Source of the DNA: Pectinophora gossypiella
Taxonomy: Eukaryota; Arthropoda; Insecta; Lepidoptera; Gelechiidae
NCBI RefSeq assembly: GCF_024362695.1
Contig: NC_065405.1
Location: 3,790,672 to 3,854,671, forward strand
Direction: 5' to 3'
Length of the DNA stretch: 64,000 bases
The translations under genes were made by a program, and so were the position numbers. Shown here piece after piece: positions 39,088-52,119 of this stretch. The first letter of the stretch is position 1; each line of letters opens with the position of its first letter. The notes under the pieces were generated by a model, which was not told the DNA's origin, did not search any database, and was given only the letters and a program-made list of their open reading frames with translations.

Positions 39088-39335
39088 CGTGGGTTGTGAG
39101 GTGGATTACCAACCTCATCAATCCTGGTGTCAGGGTTACTATTGAGCCTCCAAAGGCCCCTGACATGATTCATATAACGACTACGTACTTACATCAGTAA
39201 GTAGTAACCGGGACCAACGGCTTAACGTGCCTTCCAAAGCACGGATCGTCTTACTTTCGGACAATCAGGTGATCAGCTTGTAATGTCCTAACCAAACTAC
39301 GGATCACAAAGTGATTTTTGTGATATGTACCCACG
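39088..39335 (-). repeat. SINE family A, body without tRNA head
   Basis: Minus-strand copy with GGGTTGTGAGGTGGATTACC, ACGACTACGTACTTACATCA, the core block with AACGTGCCTTCCAAAGCACG, and TCACAAAGTGATTTTTGTGA. It stops where the tRNA-like head would begin. Confidence 0.75.
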
Positions 39336-40179
39336 TATATTATGCTATGATATACATTTATTACAAACATAATTAATTACAGGAGAGGAAACGGAAAACT
39401 CAATGACACAATTTCCTACAAACGAGAAAATGTGAGCCGCTCCGACAGCGCGAAACTCCTTTCGCGTCAGATGACATCGCATGGCAACATCGCCGGAAAC
39501 CGTAAAAGTTAAAGCGGCGTAAATCGTAGTTTACGAAACGTGTGTTGCAACTTTAGAAATTGTAACCAACACCGTTGGTTTACTGGAGCGTAGGATTGGG
39601 AAAAAAGTCCCGACTTTCCCCGCTTGCTAAATTGTTACTTGCGAAAATACAATCACATTAATTTACTGATACGCCGTTTTAGTGGCGATTTGCTTGTGGC
39701 GAAATGCGAATTTGTGGTCAATTGAGAAATGGCCGGTTGTGCGCTAGATTGGTTTTGTTCAGCCTTATCGAATTGGTAGGTACCTATTTATTCTTTATTA
39801 AGTATTCGTCTTCCAAAGTGAATAAATACATCTTAAGTATTTTATGATTTTTTGTTCATCCTAAAAACACCCATGAAGAAGCTAACCATATAAATTTTCA
39901 ATTTGAAAGTGATTTTAAACAGTTTGAATATATGTGAATATATTTTGAAGTCTGAAGTAAGTATAGGTACCTAATGAATTCGCGTCTGCCTACTAATTAA
40001 CTTCTGTTTTAATTCGTTTTTACGTATAGAAATCACTAAATATTTGTACAGTTTTCTTCACGTAAAATCATTGGTTTTATTTACTGTCTCCGTATGTTTT
40101 CAAGGTCCAATTTCTTGCGCAACAGTAAATAATAATGTTGTTGGTTATGATATGTATTGTATATCAGTGCCTCACTTGG

Positions 40180-40353
40180 ACAACCTCAGGGGGGTTAAAA
40201 TAGCCAAATCGAAGCAATTCATTTAAGAAAGCAATATTACTATTTGACATTTGTTTGCATTGCGCACTTACTTTTATATGCGCAAATGTCGAACTGCAAT
40301 ATTGCTTTTTTAGATGAATTGCTTCGTTGTGGCCTTTTTAACCGTCCTGTTGT
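40180..40353. repeat. Fold-back element G
   Basis: Arms of about 58 bp pair with some mismatches. The left holds GAAGCAATTCATTTAAGAAA and the right its inverted partner ending GGCC.TTTTTAACC. Between them lies a small TGCGCA...TGCGCA palindrome. It has no coding frame, so it is a MITE-like element. A partial copy is at 31108-31155. Confidence 0.65.
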
Positions 40354-40554
40354 CTTAAATTTTGTACAGGGTGACAACCGCGCCAGCGTGCGAACATGAA
40401 ACGATTGATGATTGTGGAGGAAGCAAGAAGTGTGTCAGGATCGAGAGAAATGAATTTCCAGTCTCTGCTTACCCCGGTGGGAAATAGGTGTGAGTTTACA
40501 TATGTATGTATGTTTGTATGTACTACGTTTTTGCTCCCGTGTAGCCCCTTTTAA

Positions 40555-40675
40555 TAAACTATGCGTGATTTTATAAGGACGTAAAGAATTGGCCCTTGAT
40601 AGATAAGAATGGAGAACGCTACACTGACAAGAGCATGGCTCTTAAGTTGAAGACGATGATTTACACGTATCTTTC
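40555..40675 (+). pseudogene. RTE-like LINE tail, second decayed copy
   Basis: Reads DVKELALDR, a stop, EWRTLH, a stop, QEHGS and a stop, in line with the LINE end at 52133-52391. It is followed by GATGATT. Two internal stops show it is dead. Confidence 0.55.
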
Positions 40676-41634
40676 GTCTCTTCTGCTCTAGATGATGTTA
40701 TATATCTGTCCTGCTGTCATTCATAACATAACATAAATGGCCTATACATACACGTTCCACGCGTGGGCACAGGCCTCCCCTCAATCAACCGGAGGGGGTA
40801 TGGAGCTGTCATTCTAATCATGGTAAATTAAATAAGTATATTAACTAAGTAATGGTGCTAATTCCTGTAAATTAAGAGCTGTCAATCGTCTGTCTCTTTC
40901 CTTTTCGGCGGATACGAAAATGACAGATGTGTGCAGGTATCGGGGCCAATAACGATGGAAATAGGAAAACTCTTGATAGTAATCAATCACTAATGGACCC
41001 TGTCGGCCATTCTCAATCAATATGCTTGGTATGAACATTCCAGTACCTGCTGTACGTATGTTAGAGCAATGACAAAGTAATTACGTGTTAGTACTAATAC
41101 AAATTATATGGTTCGTTAATTATTTTCCGCGATCGCTTGTAACCGAGAGATTGGCTTTTATGGTTTTTTTATACGTGTACTGTATCTTTAAGTGTTTTAA
41201 TGCCCGTTACGAGCGGAGATACTATCTATTTTTACCCGACTCCGCCAAAAAGGACGGTTAGGTGTTTGTAACGCTAAAATGATGCGTGTTTTCGCACGAA
41301 TGCGAGAGAATAACTTTTAGTAGATGCTTCAATTTTATTTTCACCGTCTGCTTTCGATGTACCTAAGTATTAAATATGGTAAGTTTTATTGGACAGTAAC
41401 GGTGTTAATGATTATACCTAAAGATAAATTAAAATAGTGTAAATTGCATACCATGGTGATATTTATGACAAAAACTATTTATAACACTTGAAAAAGGTAA
41501 ATTACAAATAGAACTAAATATACTATGCCTAAAATTAGTTAAATATCAATTTATTCCGGGCAACCTTATTGCTTTAACTATAGTGTAACTATAGTTACTA
41601 ATCTAAATGATGATACTGTACTAAAAAAAGGGGT

Positions 41635-41722
41635 TTGACACACAGACGGACAGACGAACGGACAAGAAAGTGATCCTATAAGGGTTCCGGTTTACCTTTT
41701 GAAGTTCAGAACCCTAAAAAGA
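41635..41722 (+). repeat. Dispersed repeat with GGTTCCG/GAACCC end
   Basis: Partner of 8605-8728: CAGACGGACAGACGAACGGA, GATCCTATAAGGGTTCCG and a terminal AGAACCCTAAAAA. Confidence 0.45.
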
Positions 41723-44700
41723 ACATTTTCTTTAATGAATAATTGTATCTGTAATATTACATCGTCTAATTTTATATGCGTCAAAACATTAGGAATGAAC
41801 GAATTACATTAAAATAATACTGATGAATGATTTAACTAGATTAATTATTTACTAAAAATGTTAATTACTAAGTGCCTCACCTTGAAAATTAATGAAAATG
41901 TTGAGCACTAAATATATTAAGCGCATAATAAAACGACTTTTTAGACCACCTATGAACTAAATACATACAGTAATATCACAAGAAGTTTAATCAAAGTGAT
42001 TAAAATAAATAATCTCATATTTAATGTAATCAAATTTAATGCGATACTAAATTAGTTTTAAATGAAAAATATGACAGTTCGTAATTAATTGATCTCAAAT
42101 AATGATAAACTATGATAATGATTTGGTAGACAATAAACAAACAAAGCATTAAATCTGCAACAAGAATGCTGCAAACGATTGAATAGTTGAAGTATCCAGG
42201 CCAGATCTTAGCATGGTTCAGTGGACTCTAACTGATGCAGTCGCCAATCAGACCCCATGGTCCGATCACATCAAACCATTCCACGCTCTAGTTACACCCT
42301 GAAGTGATCGGTTAAATTAAACCGTCCATTACCACTTCAAAGCTCGTTGAAATTTGCGACAGCCTCTACTACACTTCACGCTTATCAATTACTAAATGCT
42401 AATACCACAATCAACCACGCCGGATGACTTTATAATGACATAACAGAACACAGAAACAAGCAATTTGAATAATTTAATAATAAGGAAGAACTGAATTATG
42501 AGATTGGGAAGTGGTAATAATACGGCAGTAGGTTTCAATGACGAATGCGTATGTAAAGGTACTTGGCAACAGGCAGACCCCTTTACAAGCATCTAACAGC
42601 GCACAGAAAGCGATAGTGATGATGTAAGTCGATAGTTGTCAAACAGGAAACCGCGGGCCGCGCGTGGCAGCGATACGGTACGCTTTGTGTCGCGGCCTTC
42701 GGACGAAATGCCCACTGCCAGAACGTACCACGGCACATACAACCATTATGTAACGCAACAACAAATGCCAGTTCATTCACAAGCAACGCATCACCCGTCC
42801 GCGGCCCACTATTGTGCTCCATCAAACCCCGCTTCTATCTTCCCATCAAATTTCCGGATTATTTTTACGCAGAAGCAGACTCGATCGTCTTGTTTACTAT
42901 AAAGATTCAAAAGAATTTGCGTATGGGAACCGATAAAGCTTATCGCCGAATTTCTTTTGCGTTGTACTAATATTATAAACAAGGAAATGTCTGAATTAGA
43001 CATGTTAATCAATGTCGACTCGAATTAATGAGATCATTGTCGTTATGATAATTGGGTTCATTATTTTCGGTTGGTTACTTTTGCTAATTGTTAGTTAGGT
43101 ATTTAGTTTTAGTATTTGTTCTTAATTCTTGAGCATCTGTTTTCATTATGAAACAGTTCGGGAATTCAAAGTCCAAATTTTAATTACTTATTTGTTTTAA
43201 AATAAATATTTTCATGTTTTTTTGCTTTAAAACTGTTCAAATATTGAAAGTCTTACACTCCTTTTGCTTAGTAAATATGACGTCGAAATAATTATACGTA
43301 ATGTAAAATGCAAGACAAAATATTTTTTGGTAAGCGTTCGTTTCGTTTTATCACCAATATAATGCGTGTCGTCGTATATATCATCTGCTTGAAGGTCTTA
43401 AATTAAATTGACCTTTACCGGTTGATTGCAAGAAATTTATTGTTGCATCATTGGTCTAACGTTAACTAGACATTTCGCTGTATTTGGCACTGATAGGTGT
43501 TTGTATTTATAATCTGTATTTACTAGAAGTTAGCCTGCGGGGTTACTCGCAATTTTGCTCTTACGGACACGCAAATACTGCTCGGTTAATGCCACCTTAT
43601 CTTTGCTGCTTTAAAGTGTTTGTGTAAATTACATAAACGCATTTTAAGGGCTTGCCATGTTATTGTTGTCGTGGTCCATTTTTAAAGCTCTTGACTGATT
43701 CTCAGTGTTCTCTTAATATAAGGGTACCTTTGCATGTATGGCTACTTTATTTCACATAACATACTCTGCAATAATTCAAGCTTTCTGTACGGTTTCGGTA
43801 ACGACTGTAACTAACACTCTATGCACCGCCTGACTGTATACATTCTTATTACATTTGCTCACAGTTATTTATACAAATGTCATCGTAGTTTACGTTACCC
43901 TTGCGAGAGAGTCTTGGTCCGAAAGCGCGAATGAGTTTTACCTTCGTTGATGCTAAAATAGCATCGGTTACACTCTCACCTTGCGTTTGATTGACGATCG
44001 ATCCCTTGTGCCAGATACTTGTTAACTGACAGTACAAACAACTGTACTATAAACAGAGTTGTTTGACGCCTAGCCGAATACGCTCAAAAGTGAAGGTGGT
44101 TCGGAAATATATTATAGGGATCCGAGAAATTTCCCTTGATGTGCAGATATGTTTCAGTGAAGCAATGTACGAGAATAGACGGGCGGCGTGTGATCCAAAG
44201 CACATATGGAAATTCACCACGAATTTGTTAGCTTTGTTTTGTAAAGATTATTTATTAGCCGTGTAACATTTGATTTAGGTAATAGTTCCAGGATGACAAT
44301 GGAATAGTCTGAACATTGCGAGATTTAGGTTGTAGCCACTTTTCAATTAGCGCCTTTGGAAATCTTCACAGGTTTCCTTCCTACGACATTCCTCGCGACG
44401 AGATACGGGCCTCGACCGCCTCCGGCGCATTTCTGCATTTTCGCAATAAGTTCGGAAACAAATCGAGTTCGTGTTCGACATTTTGCGATCACAAGCGGCA
44501 GTTAGATGACTATTTATAAAGAACGTGTCTTAGAAAAGGTCGGATTTGATTGTCGGCAGTCATTTGAATATCTCTTGTGTTATTACAGCAAATTACGATG
44601 AATTAAATCGTCTATACAGAGGCGTTCTCACGCTGTGATATTAGTTGACCTTGGAACATGTAGGTGCTTTGAACCTAACGATGTAGACACTTATTTTGAT

Positions 44701-45340
44701 ACCTACTCCCAAACAACTCCATCTATTACGATTAGATAGAATCTACTAAGTAGGTACATTCAATCGCTTCCGTCTAGTCGGTTCTTCGATCCGAGGTAAA
44801 CAAGAATCATCCAAGGTCCGTTTTGAAATAGGATGGCACTTGACCTTCAGGATGAAAGTCAACACTCTTGCGCAACATATCGACGCGCGGCACGCAGCTC
44901 TATGCTAATAAACGACGAGACACATATTGGAACCTGATCATGACCCACATACCCATGTTCAAGGATTTCACATATTTGGTAGTCGATGATTTCAAAACCC
45001 ACAGAATTTTAAGGCGTGTTTTTGTTATCGAGGTCTCAGCGGCAGCGGCAGTCGTTTATGGAAACAAAAATTCTAATGTTCCAAACGGAAAAATAAATCT
45101 ACAAGACAAAAGTTTTCTCTGGGTTTCCCAGGTTCTATTGACGCAAGGACTATAGGTACTTACAATGAAATGTTTTATGAATCATTGTGACACCTAGTCA
45201 TCGCTTCAATAGAATTCCTGTTTCATTCTTTCACTTCGATCACGCGAGAAACGCATTAAACAAATCACTGATCATGTCGTGTTGAAAGCCTGTAAGACCG
45301 GACTAGATTTTTCACCACTCCTTTCTACACATTCGACTGG
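41723..45340. other. Inside the probable ken leader intron; no gene seen
   Basis: Several GC-richer patches (42640-42850, 43860-44520, 44840-45130) carry medium-length frames on both strands. None has a domain, a good start context or linked splice sites. They may be regulatory sequence of ken. Confidence 0.35.
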
Positions 45341-45349
45341 TTAACTCAC

Positions 45350-45545
45350 ACACGGGAAGAGTTGGTGTGGGTGAGTATGCATGTGTGTGAAGTGCGCAAG
45401 CGCACACTGCCGCGTGCGCGCGAGTGTGGTGGTAGAGCGTGCGTAGATCCGCAGGCACGTTGCATAGGGGGGCGGGAGGTAGCGCGCCGCGCCGCAGCGA
45501 GCGGGCCCGCGGTTTTGTAACAGCGTTTTATTTCAAGGTCATTCG
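45350..45545. promoter_or_regulatory. GC-rich alternating purine-pyrimidine island with a TCAAGGTCA site
   Basis: Runs such as TGCATGTGTGTG, GCGCAAGCGCACAC and CGCGTGCGCGCGAGTG alternate purine and pyrimidine. They are followed by a CpG-dense segment to 45512. The nuclear-receptor half-site TCAAGGTCA is at 45533-45541. No coding frame or clean splice donor is seen. A role as an alternative promoter or enhancer of ken is inference. Confidence 0.35.
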
Positions 45546-47052
45546 AGCAGTTTTTAGAAAGTCACTTCACAATTCACGACTACTCCAATAATAGCTAAAG
45601 TTTACCCATCATTTCTTCAATGGCAATCTTTAGTTATTCATTTGACTCTTAAGATACGTTCACGTTAATCGTGCTGGTCATCACACTGTTATTGCCTGTA
45701 TCTAATCCTCCAATAGACGAAGCTTAATTGAATATTTCCTGCATGGCTTTATCGGCTGCTGGTTGTATTTATTGTATATTATTGTACCGGTTTCTAAGAA
45801 ATTACTGTTAATAGTTGTTTGCATAATTTATTGGTATTCATAAATGTGCTACCTATACAAAGATCAGAAGGAAAATTACTCTGAGCAATAAAAAAAAATG
45901 AGAGCTCGTTAAAAAGTGAGAAGTTGATGGTTTGATTAGCAAACTACTCGTAACTTATGTTTCGTAAGGCGAAAGTTCAGCGGAACTCGAATAGCGATGT
46001 TTTTCGGAATGGCTCATTCTACGAACGAAGACATTTCGATGAAACCAGTTAATAAATCGAAAATATTTTAATGGGACAAGGATGCTCTTATTGGAAATGT
46101 CTCTTAAAAATGTCACATTGGAAATACAATTTCTGATTGGCCTTCTTATTTTAATTTCGGATGTCCTTTATCGATTTTGCATAATATCGTATAGAACAGT
46201 TCTTGTTATTAGAAAACCAGTTTGATCATATAACTACAAATGTTGCTGTCGTTATTAAAACGATTACCTAATGAACTTTGAATAAAAAAGCTAACAGATC
46301 CCTTTGTTTCGTTTTGCGAAACTATCATCGCATTTCTTGTGTCGTCACCGCGTGCTTACTTCCATATACGAAGCGATGTTCTCTTGCCGAAATGATGAAA
46401 TTTAGTCGACTGCCATTTCGTGGCTCTTATATAACTGTTCACGCTAAATTTTGCTGACAGAGAAAGTACGAAAGGCTTTATGTAATAGCCACGTAACTCC
46501 GCGGCGATTCAGTTTTGATTTCCTTACTTTTACGCCCATCATAGTTACGTGACTTTTTCGGGGTAACTTTGACTTGAAGATACAGTTTCTCAATTCAATG
46601 AAACGGTTCTAGATTTGAGCGGAATAATTAGTTTCGGAATACGATTTACTCAAACACATAAATTAGGATCACTTTAACTAGGTTCATATTCAACACGAAA
46701 AACAGTATGTTGTCCATGAAAAGCTTGCTAATAACACTGCAGCTACAGTTAAAGTTGACAATAAAACGATTTTAACCACAACGCTTATTACAACTCACCT
46801 AGAACCTCTTGTTAAATATACATTTACTAAAGTGAAGGTTACTTGCTAAGACTGACTTAACAGAATGACTTGTCATATTAGGCTTGAGTCTAAGTACAGT
46901 GTAAGCTGTCTTTAGTCAGTATAATGGCATTGTATGACTCAAATACAAAGAAGGTAGAATAACAGAGATAGATAGGTCACGAAAGTGACTAACCTGCTCA
47001 AGAGATTGTTGTAGCTATTATTAATATTATATTTCTTGATAGAGCAAAGGTT

Positions 47053-47163
47053 AATAAAAAAGCTAAATTATGTGAATAATTTAAAGCAAGGGTTGTATGT
47101 AAATAAAAAAGCTAAATTATGTGAATAATTTAGCTTTTTTATTTACATACAACCCTTGCTTTA
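47053..47163. repeat. Perfect hairpin with 39-bp arms and linked direct repeat
   Basis: Arms 47082-47120 and 47125-47163 are exact inverted copies, separated by only GTGA. The inner part of the left arm (47102-47131) is also directly repeated at 47053-47082. There is no coding content. Confidence 0.9.
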
Positions 47164-48331
47164 TCACCTTACCTCACGGTAAGGATAAGATGTTTGATAT
47201 GGTCAGACAAGAAGAAAATAACGCGATAGAAGTGTTCTACTGGCTCTGTCCATTTTGTAAGTCTATGTAATAAGAACAGGGATAATTATATGCGGATATT
47301 AATAAGACTTAATACGAAAAAAAAACTACACCTAAGTGAAATTGTAACTAAACTATGAAAACGAAAACATCTATTAACTAAATAAAACAAACAATGGAAC
47401 ATTTATATAAGCAACAAGTTGTCTTTATGGAAAGATAAATTCTTAGAAATACCATATTTTTAAAACGTCGTCTCACGTAAGTGTGAAATTGAAAAAGAGG
47501 AAAATCATAATCACTAACAAGTAAGTACGTGACTAGTTGAAGGAAACTGGCAGTGAATAACATACAATGCTCTGTTAAATAATGAAATGTAAGAATTTCT
47601 TGAGACCTCTGCTTGATTGACCATACGTGTTTTATTTTATGGAAACATTAACATTATCTCGTCTTTTAAATTCCTACTCTATTCTATTACTCTATTTTTC
47701 TTTGTATAGTTTGTTTTTGTTAGTTTTATTTTCATTGTTTTCAATACCTACATTGCTGTGGTGTTTTTTTTATTGCAGCCATAATTTGTAGTGTGGATGT
47801 TTTAAGTCCTTACGAGTGGCACAGGAAGTAAGGTGACATTTATTTATAGTATGTAAGTACTTATTTTCGTTAATAACTAGTAGGAAGCATGTAGATAATA
47901 TATCGTAAGTAATTTCGTGGCTGATGTCGCTAACTGACGAATCTGAAATTGTTGGCGAATCATATTTGCATCTTTTGCTATTGTAAATAAGACACAAATT
48001 ATTTTAACAAAAAATGCAGATACGCCACTTTGAAAAGTCAGCCACGGATTTGTATTTTATGATTAGTTGGTAAGTGTCGTAAAAGTTATTGTTAACAAGA
48101 ACTACAGTTGTTAATATTAATAATGTTTTCAATATGTTTTTTACTTCCTCTATGTATTTTCCTTTACGGGGTTTTAAGCGTATCACACGATTATTCTTTG
48201 GCATTATAATTCATTAATTATACTGCTTATATTAATCATAATGCCAAAGAATAGAGAACATTAGAAAAGAAGAATATTTCATTACGTCTTACTAAAAAAA
48301 ATATGAAAATTCATTGGGAACTTTCCAAGTT

Positions 48332-48416
48332 ACAACATATACATTATCTTCTTCTTCTTCCTTGCGCTGTCCCACTTTAGGTGGGGTCGGCTCTCCTAAT
48401 ACAACATATACATTAT
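48332..48416 (-). mobile_element. 53-bp LINE stub with perfect 16-bp target-site duplication
   Basis: ACAACATATACATTAT occurs at 48332-48347 and 48401-48416. The 53 bp between them, read on the minus strand, end AGGAAGAAGAAGAAG. That is the GAA-tail style of RTE-like LINEs, cut down to a tiny 3' stub. Confidence 0.8.
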
Positions 48417-49072
48417 ATTGGTGAAAATTGGTTTGAGTTAAGAAGCGAATGTAGAGTAACATATATTATATACTTTAAATATTACATAAACCGAATTGAC
48501 AACCCCCTTCGCTTGAAGTTAGTTATTTTTTCTGGCATTCATTCAATAAGTAGGAATAGAACTATGTACTATAGTGAAAGAAGCAGGTGCTATACTGACT
48601 ATAGATTGCATTATAATCTCCAAGTATGCCCCAATTTCAGAGTTATCAGCGAATTTAAATATTAAGCCTCGGGCGCTAAGATAAGCGATGAATGAAGTTG
48701 TGACGGCATTTCTTTAACAATTCCCGTATCAGTTTATTCGAGTAACAATGGTAAACACAAAACAATACAAATATAATTTATTGCACGAAAATAAAAAGAA
48801 ATAATTACAAAAGACTCTTAACTAGGTAATGACACTCTGTAAAACTGGGGTAAAGAAATGAGAAGAAATGCGACTGGTTATTATCACACGCGTGAAGTAG
48901 TCGTCTAAAGCGGCGTGCGATTCGTGTGATATCACATTAATTGACGATTTCAATTGCATTTTAGTATAGATATGTTTCTAGATTGCGTTGTGGGGAAGTG
49001 GTTAGACTTCTTTTTCTCGTCCGCATTACTTATCTAACATCCGGTTGGTTCAAAAGGAAGAAGGAAAGGAGG

Positions 49073-49125
49073 TTGGAGCCGTGGTAGCTCAGTTGGTAGA
49101 AAGTTGCTAGGGAGATGATGGTTGG
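49073..49125 (+). repeat. SINE family B-like, head joined to tail
   Basis: A tRNA-like start (GAGCCGTGGTAGCTCAGTTG) is joined almost directly to GTTGCTAGGGAGATGATGG. The last ~17 bp match the end of SINE family B. About 290 bp of body are missing. Confidence 0.5.
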
Positions 49126-49487
49126 TTAAAAAGGAAAAATAAATCCTATGGGACCGACCGACAGGTTGACCGATCAGACGAACGGGAAACACCCGCCTCG
49201 ACAGCGATTACGCGCGTGAGTTTTCGTCGTGGCGGCAAAGCATTTGACTTTTAAAACTTATTGGTACAACGAATTTAAATTTGTAAACGGCCTAATTTGA
49301 ATTTAATAAGGAAATAATAAATTCTTGGCTGTCACAATTACTCAGGTGATACCTGTTTATATTACGGAAAATTTAATGGACCTAACACAGAAATTGTTAT
49401 GGTGTTTTTTTAACTTGTTTTTCCAAATGTAAAAATATAAATGCCTTACCTTACATGGCGATGGCTAAACACTCATTTCTGATTTAT

Positions 49488-49640
49488 TGTAGATTTGCCG
49501 CAGATGGCATTCACTACTTGGCCAGACAAGTGTTATTGCTTCAGAGCAATAAAGCCCATTTGTACAGTTGCTAAACGTTTTATAAATTTTTGTATGTTTT
49601 GTTTGTGTGCAATAAAGTATATTCGATTTGATTTAAACAG
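49488..49640 (+). repeat. Non-LTR 3' end
   Basis: Shares GTAGATTTGCCGCAGATGGC with 24946-25040 and ends GTGTGCAATAAAGTAT, similar to GTGCAATAAAGTATTATTGA at 5338-5358. It is a 5'-truncated LINE end. Confidence 0.5.
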
Positions 49641-49730
49641 CTTGACCACTAAAGCTAAAGTCACACTAGTTTGAGATGGATATGATGAACCGGAGTTCAT
49701 TGTGTTAGAGGATAGAGCTTCTTCTGTCGT

Positions 49731-50012
49731 GTGGGTTGTGAGCTGGATGACCAACCTGAACAACCCGGTGAGCTGCCAAGGTCTCTAAGTTGGCTCATGT
49801 GACGACTACGCGCTTAGATCAGTAAGTAGTAACCAGAACTATTAAAGCACGGGTCAACTTAGGTGCTTTTAGACAGTAGGAGGGTTGTAAGCCTGACCCC
49901 CCATCCATCCATCTATCCATCCATTCATCCATCAACTCATCTCCTAATTAAACTACGTAGTGATTTTTGTAATAGATATGTTCCCTCAGGGATTCGAACC
50001 CAGCTGATAGTT
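49731..50012 (-). repeat. SINE family A, diverged copy with CATC microsatellite
   Basis: Minus-strand copy with GTGGGTTGTGAGCTGGATGA, ATCAGTAAGTAGTAACC and B-box remnant GGGATTCGAACCC. A CATC/TATC tract (about 49902-49940) has expanded inside it. Confidence 0.65.
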
Positions 50013-50274
50013 CGATCGATCCTTCTACGCTTTCTACTCACTCCCTGTATAAAGGCAGTTTATGGTTATGTTATGAAAGTACCATCACAAAAGCGACTTC
50101 CATTTTTCTCTGGAGATTGCGCAAGTGGCAAATCTCGCTGTAACGTTAGATAGAGATCTTATTTCACAACCTGTGGTAAACAGAGCTCGTATACGAACAA
50201 AAGATAGGAGATTTTACCTAACTCAATTTTCAATGTGTGATGTGAAAAGGCTGACACAGACATGTAAGAATAAA

Positions 50275-50365
50275 ACACCGTTGGTCCCGGCTACTAACTA
50301 CTTACTTACTGTAAGTAACAAACTTACTTACTGTAAGTAGTCGCTACATGAGTCATGTTAGAGCA
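50275..50365 (+). repeat. SINE family A fragment with local duplication
   Basis: Has CCGTTGGTCCCGGCTACTAA and GTAGTCGCTACATGAGTCAT as in family A. The unit CTTACTTACTGTAAGTA between them is present twice. Confidence 0.55.
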
Positions 50366-51419
50366 AAATGGAAAAACAAACACGTCCGAACTTTTTTCAA
50401 CAAAACACGAGAATTCCATTTGAATTTGGAACATTAATAATTAAAAACCATATAATACTCATTGTAAAACGACATATATTTTACGAAATATAAACTTTAT
50501 ACTTACTGCGATATTTTCAATGTTTTGATGGGATGTGTATAGAGTGTATTCGATCCCGGTCGTGTTTTCTAATCCCTAATGTTTTCTAATCCCGGGATTT
50601 TGGGATTATCTAAGGGATAGTTCCGGGATTGTATTGGTAATAGAAAGTGGTAACAAAAAGACAGTGAAATATATCAAAATCAACTCTTTTTTTATTTTAA
50701 TTTTTAGTTAAAACTTCAAAAAACTTTAATTTGAATTGTATATTCACATTAATTGACAGTGCTATACAGTTAAACCACTATAGTAAACAAAAAAAGAATA
50801 ATGTTCCAAAACAACCTAAATCATGAATAAACACATGCCTAAATTAGGACATCGAATATAATTTTTCCCTAAAATGCGTTCTTATAATTATTTTTTGACT
50901 GATATTGAATAAAAAGCGAATTTGAAATACAATGATAACTTATTATCTTTTTGATAATCACAAATACCTAATAAGTAGATGTGTTCAATAAGTTAAATTT
51001 AAAGTTATGTAAATAATTTACACGCGCAAAAAATATTGACAGAAGCTTGAGAAATAATAGATAATAATAAAATGTATTTTTAAATATATTTTGGATTTGA
51101 ATATATTATTTATATTTATTGTATCTCAGAATTAAAGACACCACGTGTAAAATGTCTGTCATAATTATAATTATATTTTGGCGTCAATTAAATGTTATCA
51201 TAGTTTACATTGGCTAATAAGTTGGGAACTGTTTACGGGAACTTTTAGTTATTAATTAATTATTTATTATTATTTTGTGTAAGTAAATTTGTTTGTTTTA
51301 CATGTTTCATAGTTTTTATTATCTACTAATGATAGTCCCCATCTTTTTTGAAGTCGGTTAAAAATTGGCTATCATAACCACCCCAACATATTATACAAGC
51401 TTTCATCTTTTTATGCTTA

Positions 51420-51582
51420 ACGGCCTTCGAGGTCCAGTGGTTGAGCGTTGAGCTTCTGATACGGAGGTCCCGGGTTCGAAGCCTGGGGGGATATATAACA
51501 AAATCTCGCGAAGATACTATGTTGATTTAGGGGAAGTCTGTCTCCAGTAGAAAAGGTATATAGGCTGTTTATGCATTTTTAT
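51420..51582 (+). repeat. SINE family A, head portion
   Basis: The head CGGCCTTCGAGGTCCAGTGG and B box GGGTTCGAAGCC match the family A head at 17858-18165. After ~100 bp it diverges and ends TATATAGGCTG. Confidence 0.6.
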
Positions 51583-51982
51583 GCGCTAGTACACAGTTGA
51601 TATTTCAAAATATGTTTATACGTAAATAGGTAACTGATAATGCTTACCGACGTAAAGTTTACGAGAATGCTCGTATATTCTACGCAATAAAATGTACGAA
51701 GCCATAAGGATGAGGTAGGTAGAACTGCGTAGCTAAATTCGATGGTGATTCAATCGATCTTTCCCTAGACGTTTTAGTTTGTCGCTTTTAGTCTAAGTCG
51801 TGAGTCATTTAAAATCACAGAAAGATCGTTAAAGTTCAGGATTTGAACCATATGCGTTATGGGGCTGAAAATGTAATACCTAATAATAATATAGTTATAT
51901 AATATTATTCGTTTTGAACCCGTACATGTGCAGGTGGTAATTTCGGCCCCTATTTAGCTAAGCATGAAATCCATTTTATATG

Positions 51983-52115
51983 GCTTAGCACCGTAAACAC
52001 GCGACTCTTTCTCGCCGCAACAGAGATCATCTGTCTCTTTCTGTGCAGTACTGTGAGAGAGTGACGGGTGACGTATGTCGAGGCGAGAAAGAGTCGCGAG
52101 CTTACGGTGCTAAGC
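51983..52115. mobile_element. MITE-like element with 34-bp terminal inverted repeats
   Basis: The left end GCTTAGCACCGTAA and following CGCGACTCTTTCTCGCC are repeated inverted at the right end, with two mismatches in 34 bp. Total length is 133 bp with no coding frame. A clear target-site duplication was not found. Confidence 0.7.
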
Positions 52116-52119
52116 ACAC

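Noticed and set aside
42583..42902. 80-90 codon frames on both strands
   Set aside because: Raised GC explains them; no domain or splice context. They may be a regulatory block instead.
49900..49942. Regular CATC repeats suggestive of a short array
   Set aside because: A simple microsatellite inside a SINE copy; no spacers, so not CRISPR.
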